A stretch of 51,066 nt of DNA from Candidatus Protoclostridium stercorigallinarum (GTDB lineage Bacteria; Bacillota; Clostridia; Christensenellales; Pumilibacteraceae), in contig DXHS01000070.1 of assembly GCA_019113275.1 (NCBI GenBank), positions 1 through 51,066 of the forward strand, read 5' to 3'. Shown here piece by piece: positions 46,229 through 51,066 of the stretch (within the stretch, counting starts at the first letter, position 1; each line of letters begins with the position of its first letter). The notes under the pieces are model-generated. The model was given only the letters and a program-made list of their open reading frames with translations, had not been told where the DNA came from and made no database searches. The position numbers were made by a program, and so were the translations under genes.

Positions 46229-46402
46229 ATGCTGCCCAAAGATCCGTATATATTGCTGAGCTATGTGAATATGAAGCTGCGCAACAATTATTCGTCGCTC
46301 GCCGAATTGTGCGAGGAAGAGGGCGCGAGCGAGGACGAGATAGTATCCGCGCTTGCCTCTGTCGGATTCGTTTACGATCCCGAGCAAAACGCGTTCAGGT
46401 AA
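46229..46402 (+). CDS. DUF4250 small protein (57 aa; absent from the supplied ORF track)
   Basis: MLPKDPYILLSYVNMKLRNNYSSLAELCEEEGASEDEIVSALASVGFVYDPEQNAFR; aaggag RBS upstream; family recognised from sequence. Confidence 0.88.
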   Translation: MLPKDPYILLSYVNMKLRNNYSSLAELCEEEGASEDEIVSALASVGFVYDPEQNAFR

Positions 46403-46425
46403 GAGCGCGGGCAAAGGAAAACTAA

Positions 46426-46462
46426 AAATATCCCGAAGAGCATTTTGCCGTTCGGGATATTT
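46426..46462. terminator. Bidirectional terminator between DUF4250 and GNAT genes
   Basis: aaatatcccgaa ... ttcgggatattt. Confidence 0.75.
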
Positions 46463-46512
46463 CCTTATGCTTCGGTCGCGGCGAACATATCCGCGACTGC
46501 AATATGTTTTCG

Positions 46513-46971
46513 TTATTTTTCGCCGTTCACGTCTTTGTACATTTGTGAGTAGCCGAGTTCGGTGAAACCGAGACGCTCGTACAGGCGGCGCGCCGCGGTA
46601 TTGTCGGGTTCGAGCTCGAGGCGGTAGCGTGCGGCGGGGAAGCGTTTCACGGCTTCGCTTATGAGCAGCGTACCCAGCCCCAGCCCGCGGGCGGAAGGGC
46701 GGACGTATACCTCGTCTATCCACACGACGTCGCCGCCCGCTTCCTGCGAGCGGGTGAGCGCGAGCAGGATATACCCAGCGGCTTTGCCGTCCGTTTCGGT
46801 GATCAGCGCTCGGGAATACGGGTCGCCGTGCATGAGATCGTCGAACGTCCGCTCGAAATGCGATCGCGGAACGGCATGGAGAACGGCGGGGGACGAGTAG
46901 AATTCCTCCGCCATGCTCAGGTATTCGTTTCTGTCGGTCTCGGTCAATCCTCTTACCGTTATGTGAGTCAC
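46513..46971 (-). CDS. GNAT family N-acetyltransferase
   Basis: VWIDEVYVRPSARGLGLGTLLISEAVKRF...LELEPDNTAARRLYERLGFTELGYSQMYKDV. Confidence 0.92.
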   Translation of the reverse strand: MTHITVRGLTETDRNEYLSMAEEFYSSPAVLHAVPRSHFERTFDDLMHGDPYSRALITETDGKAAGYILLALTRSQEAGGDVVWIDEVYVRPSARGLGLGTLLISEAVKRFPAARYRLELEPDNTAARRLYERLGFTELGYSQMYKDVNGEK

Positions 46972-46993
46972 CGTTTCCTCCCGTTATTCGTTT

Positions 46994-48058
46994 TTATGCG
47001 TGTACGTAACCGGCTATGAGCCTGCCCGCTTCCGCGCAACCGACCTGTTTGCCTTTGCCGAGATCGGGCGTGCGCCAGCCGTCGGAAAGGAACGCGCCTA
47101 CCGCGTTTTCCACCGCGCGCGCTTCCTTGCCCATGCCCATGTTGTCGAGCAGCATTGCGGCGGCGAGTATGGTCGCTATGGGGTTCGCGATATCCTTGCC
47201 CGCGATGTCGGGCGCGCTGCCGTGTATCGGCTCGAACAATCCGGCTTTCTCCGTGCCGAGCGAAGAGGAAGGGAGCAGACCGATGGAGCCCGTTATCTGG
47301 CTCGCTTCGTCGCTGAGTATGTCGCCGAACATATTGGGGCAGAGCAGCACGTCGAACTGCGAAGGATCGCGCACGAGCTGCATCGCCGCGTTGTCCACGT
47401 AAATATGGGAGAGCTCCACGTCGGGATAGTCCTCGTGCACTTCTTCGACGACGCGTCTCCACAGTCTCGAGGAAACGAGCACGTTGGCTTTATCCACGCT
47501 CGTGACCTTCTTTCTGCGGCCGCGCGCGAGGTCGAAAGCGACCTTCGCTATGCGGCGCACTTCGTCTTCGGAATATATCTCCGTGTCGTAAGCGACTTTA
47601 CCGTCTTCTTTCGTGCCGCGCGGTCCGAAGTATATTCCGCCGATGAGCTCGCGCACCACCATGACGTTCACGCCGCGTGCAAGCACCTCCTTTTTGAGTG
47701 GGCTTGCGTCCGCGAGCTCGGGATATATGACCGCCGGGCGCAGATTGGCGAAAAGTCCCAGCGCCTTGCGTATGCCGAGCAGACCTTTTTCGGGGCGCAC
47801 GTCCGCGGGCAGCGCGTCCCACTTGGGACCGCCAACCGCTCCGAGCAGCACGCCGTCCGACGCTTTGCACGCCGCCACCGTTTCGTCGGGCAGCGGCACG
47901 CCGAACTTGTCTATCGCGCAGCCGCCGAGGAGTTTATAGTCGAGCTCGAACTCATGCCCGAACGTCTCGCCGACCTTCTTCAACACTTCCACCGCCGCCG
48001 CGGTGATCTCAGGACCTATCCCGTCGCCCGCGAGGACGACTATCTTTTTTTTGCTCAT
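46994..48058 (-). CDS. leuB: 3-isopropylmalate dehydrogenase
   Basis: [83 protein letters not shown]. Confidence 0.97.
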   Translation of the reverse strand: MSKKKIVVLAGDGIGPEITAAAVEVLKKVGETFGHEFELDYKLLGGCAIDKFGVPLPDETVAACKASDGVLLGAVGGPKWDALPADVRPEKGLLGIRKALGLFANLRPAVIYPELADASPLKKEVLARGVNVMVVRELIGGIYFGPRGTKEDGKVAYDTEIYSEDEVRRIAKVAFDLARGRRKKVTSVDKANVLVSSRLWRRVVEEVHEDYPDVELSHIYVDNAAMQLVRDPSQFDVLLCPNMFGDILSDEASQITGSIGLLPSSSLGTEKAGLFEPIHGSAPDIAGKDIANPIATILAAAMLLDNMGMGKEARAVENAVGAFLSDGWRTPDLGKGKQVGCAEAGRLIAGYVHA

Positions 48059-48173
48059 ACAGTATTATCTCCGCAAAATTATTTTCGGTTATTATTTTAT
48101 CGCAAACCCGCCGTTTTTGTCAAGCCTTTGACACATGCCGCAGGTAATGCGGTGCGCCGCCGCTATGTTTTAT

Positions 48174-48203
48174 AAAAGACCGAGGCGTTGACCTCGGTCT
48201 TTT
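48174..48203. terminator. Intrinsic terminator-like hairpin between leuB and leuD
   Basis: aaaagaccgagg/cgttga/cctcggtctttt perfect 12-bp stem. Confidence 0.7.
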
Positions 48204-48228
48204 GGGTGCCGTTGTTCGCTTATCCGCC

Positions 48229-48696
48229 TCACTTGTTCAGCAGGCCGCCGCGGGCGATGATCGCGCGGATCTCGGGTGGGAAGGGCGGAACGGAGTAGCT
48301 CTTGTTCTTCGTCAGGTTCTTAACGGAGCCTGTCGCAAGGTCCACTTCCATTTCGTCGCCGTCCGAGGCGTCCTTTGCCGCTTCGGGGCATTCGAGTATG
48401 GGGAGCCCGATATTGATGCAGTTGCGGAAGAAGATGCGCGCGAAGTCGCAGGCGATGACGCAGGATACGCCGCTCGCTTTTATCGCTATCGGGGCGTGCT
48501 CGCGCGACGAACCGCAGCCGAAGTTCTTTTCCGCGACGATGATGTCGCCCGGCTTTACCTTTTTGACGAACTCCCTGTCTATATCCTCCATGCAGTGAGC
48601 CGCAAGCGCGGCGGGGGAGGAGTCGTTGAGATACCTCGCGGGGATTATCTCGTCGGTATTGACGTTATCTTTGTATTTATGTACTGTTCCTTTCAT
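48229..48696 (-). CDS. leuD: 3-isopropylmalate dehydratase small subunit
   Basis: [56 protein letters not shown]. Confidence 0.97.
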   Translation of the reverse strand: MKGTVHKYKDNVNTDEIIPARYLNDSSPAALAAHCMEDIDREFVKKVKPGDIIVAEKNFGCGSSREHAPIAIKASGVSCVIACDFARIFFRNCINIGLPILECPEAAKDASDGDEMEVDLATGSVKNLTKNKSYSVPPFPPEIRAIIARGGLLNK

Positions 48697-48740
48697 TTTC
48701 TTTTTTCCTTTATTTTATTTTTCTTTGCCAAGTTTTGCGG

Positions 48741-48770
48741 GGGAAATCTTCTTTGAAAAGAAGATTTCCC
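48741..48770. repeat. Perfect 14-bp hairpin in the leuD-leuC intergenic region
   Basis: GGGAAATCTTCTTT-GA-AAAGAAGATTTCCC. Confidence 0.85.
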
Positions 48771-49126
48771 ATATCCGATGCCGTTCCCGATAGAATACAT
48801 TTATCGGGCAATCTCGCGGGTGATGCGCGCAAAACGTCGCTCATAGTACCGCTGCGGGTACAATTTCGCTCCGTTTCACGCACCTGACCTCGCGATTTTG
48901 CGCCGCTAAATGCGAGCGGCTATGTCGCGGTATCCTATCGGGACGGCATCGGATCCTCCCTTTTCAAGAAACTTAAATTAAAATAAGAAACTTAAAAACG
49001 CTATATTATTTTCTCGATAAACTTAAATGTTAAAATTTTCACAGGTTTTCGGTTTAAGTTTTTTGGAAAGGTCCGGAAAACCTTTTTTGCCTAAAAAAGA
49101 TTTTCCGGGAAATCCCGCAAAAAAAC

Positions 49127-50377
49127 TTACAGCACGCCGATCTTGCCGAGAACGGCAGAGCATGCGGCGACGTAAGGCGAAGCGAGGTATATCTCGCTGT
49201 CCGTCGCGCCCATACGTCCGACGAAATTGCGGTTGGTCGTGGCGACGCACTTCTCGCCGCTCGCGAGTATGCCCATATATCCGCCGAGGCAGGGTCCGCA
49301 GGTGGGAGTGGACACCACCGCGCCCGCTTCGATAAAGGTCTTTATCAACCCCTCGTCCAGAGCCTGCATGTAAATGCTCTGCGTCGCGGGGATGACTATC
49401 GTGCGGACGTTTTTGTTTACTTTGCGCCCCTTGAGCACTTCCGCCGCCGCGCGCAGATCGCTTATGCGCCCGTTCGTGCAGCTGCCGATGACGACCTGGT
49501 CGATCGCGATGTCTCCGATCTCGTCCACCGTATGCGTGTTTTCGGGCAGGTGAGGGAAGGATACCGTGGGCTTCAGCTTATCCAGCTCGATGACGACCTC
49601 GCGCTCGTATTCGGCGTCGGCGTCGGCGGCGAATACCTTGGGCGCTTTCTTGCAATGCTCTTTAAGGTACGCGAGAGTGATGTCGTCGCAGGCGAATATC
49701 CCGTTCTTGGCTCCCGCCTCGATAGCCATGTTGCATATCGTGAGACGGTCGTCCATCGTCATGTCCGCGCAGCCGTCGCCGACGAACTCCAGAGATTTGT
49801 ACAGCGCGCCGGAAACGCCTATCACGCCGATGAGGTGGAGTATGACGTCCTTGCCCGAAACGTGCTTGGCTTTCCTACCTTTGAGCACGACCTTGATCGC
49901 GGACGGCACTTTGAACCACGCCTTGCCCGTGAGCATGCCGTAAGCCATGTCGGTGGAACCCACGCCCGTGGAGAACGCGCCGAGAGCGCCGTACGTACAG
50001 GTGTGCGAGTCCGCGCCGATGACGAGATCGCCCGCGCTCACGAGTCCTTTTTCGGGGAGAAGAGCGTGCTCTATTCCCATCTGACCGACGTCGAAGAAAT
50101 TCTCCACGCCCTGCGCCCGCGCGAATTCGCGGCAGCATTTGCACTGCTCTGCGCTCTTGATGTCCTTGTTGGGCACGAAGTGATCCATCACGAGCGCGAC
50201 TTTGCTTTTATCGAACACCTTGCCGCCGCCGTGAGCTTCTATCTCTTTGATGGCGACGGGGGAGGTGATGTCGTTGCCGAGCACGAGGTCGAGGTCTGCG
50301 GTGATGAGCTGACCGGGGACTACGTTGTCCAGACCCGCATGCGCGGCGAGTATCTTTTGCGAAAGTGTCATTGCCAT
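49127..50377 (-). CDS. leuC: 3-isopropylmalate dehydratase large subunit
   Basis: [80 protein letters not shown]. Confidence 0.97.
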   Translation of the reverse strand: MAMTLSQKILAAHAGLDNVVPGQLITADLDLVLGNDITSPVAIKEIEAHGGGKVFDKSKVALVMDHFVPNKDIKSAEQCKCCREFARAQGVENFFDVGQMGIEHALLPEKGLVSAGDLVIGADSHTCTYGALGAFSTGVGSTDMAYGMLTGKAWFKVPSAIKVVLKGRKAKHVSGKDVILHLIGVIGVSGALYKSLEFVGDGCADMTMDDRLTICNMAIEAGAKNGIFACDDITLAYLKEHCKKAPKVFAADADAEYEREVVIELDKLKPTVSFPHLPENTHTVDEIGDIAIDQVVIGSCTNGRISDLRAAAEVLKGRKVNKNVRTIVIPATQSIYMQALDEGLIKTFIEAGAVVSTPTCGPCLGGYMGILASGEKCVATTNRNFVGRMGATDSEIYLASPYVAACSAVLGKIGVL

Positions 50378-50394
50378 ATGTTATATCCTTATTT

Positions 50395-51066
50395 TCAGAA
50401 TTTCTTTTTCATCACCGCGCCGTGAGGAGCGTCGGTAACGAGGTAGGAATACCTGAGCAGATAACCCGTAGGGTTGGAATCCTTTGCCTTTGTTTTCTTC
50501 ATGCGCGCGGCGATCTCTTTCGCGGAAACGTCGAGATCGAGCTTGCCCGCGGGTATGTCTATCTTGATCCTGTCGCCGTCGCGTATGATGCCTATCTCTC
50601 CGCCTGCGGCAGCCTCGGGAGCGACGTGTCCTATTGCGGCGCCGCGCGTTGCGCCCGAGAAACGCCCGTCCGTGATGAGCGCCACGCTTGCGTCAAGCCC
50701 CATGCCGACGAGCGCGGACGTGGGCGAGAGCATCTCGCGCATGCCCGGACCGCCCTTAGGTCCTTCGTAGCGTATGACGACGACGTTGCCTTCCTTTATC
50801 TCGCCGCCCATGATCGCGCGCACGGCTTCTTCTTCGCTGTTATAGCACTTGGCGATGCCCGTGAATTTGAGCATCTCCTTTCTTACCGCGCTGCGCTTGA
50901 CGACCGCGCCTTCCCTGGCGATATTGCCTTTTAGGAACGCGAGCCCGCCTGTGGGCGAGAGCGGCTCGTCGCAGGTGTGGATAACGTTGGTGTCCGTTAT
51001 CTCGGCGTTCGCGAAGTTCTCCGCGAGCGTCCTGCCGTTTATCGTGGGAGCGTCGCCGTCGATGAG
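50395..51066 (-). CDS. ilvD: Dihydroxy-acid dehydratase (5' end beyond window)
   Basis: [89 protein letters not shown]. Confidence 0.96.
   Translation of the reverse strand, partial: LIDGDAPTINGRTLAENFANAEITDTNVIHTCDEPLSPTGGLAFLKGNIAREGAVVKRSAVRKEMLKFTGIAKCYNSEEEAVRAIMGGEIKEGNVVVIRYEGPKGGPGMREMLSPTSALVGMGLDASVALITDGRFSGATRGAAIGHVAPEAAAGGEIGIIRDGDRIKIDIPAGKLDLDVSAKEIAARMKKTKAKDSNPTGYLLRYSYLVTDAPHGAVMKKKF

Overview
A ~51 kb chromosomal segment that looks like a GC-rich Firmicutes/Clostridia-type genome, based on promoter style, a T-box leader, class II GalT, DUF4143 and DUF4250 families. Taxonomy is an inference. Ordinary content: an ECF-type sigma factor, ispDF, an S4 (RqcP-like) protein, a glycosyltransferase/acyltransferase pair, a tryptophan T-box with a TrpB2-type synthase, a DinJ/YafQ toxin-antitoxin pair, two tRNAs, an AraC-regulated galactose operon, an amino-acid ABC transporter, a MATE exporter, a PaaK/IorAB/PaaK/ACT aryl-acid cluster, and the leuB-leuD-leuC-ilvD operon. 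A visibly AT-richer accessory stretch (~35.4-42.96 kb) holds a small membrane-protein locus and a giant BspA-like LRR lipoprotein gene broken by one in-frame TGA. Points most worth a second look: (i) a sigma factor flanked by two paralogous exported proteins sharing an unidentified domain; (ii) a single-ORF galactokinase-GalT fusion; (iii) a membrane-anchored protein with a uL15-like C-terminal domain behind five 20-aa basic/acidic repeats; (iv) a tRNA-Pro with an AGG anticodon; (v) a duplicated tRNA-Leu 3' end, each copy followed by its own terminator; (vi) paired 27-bp operators in the divergent promoter region upstream of the LRR gene; (vii) a possible AUU-initiated membrane microprotein. 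I cannot establish novelty without database searches. No CRISPR array, integrase, transposase or recognised defence system was found.
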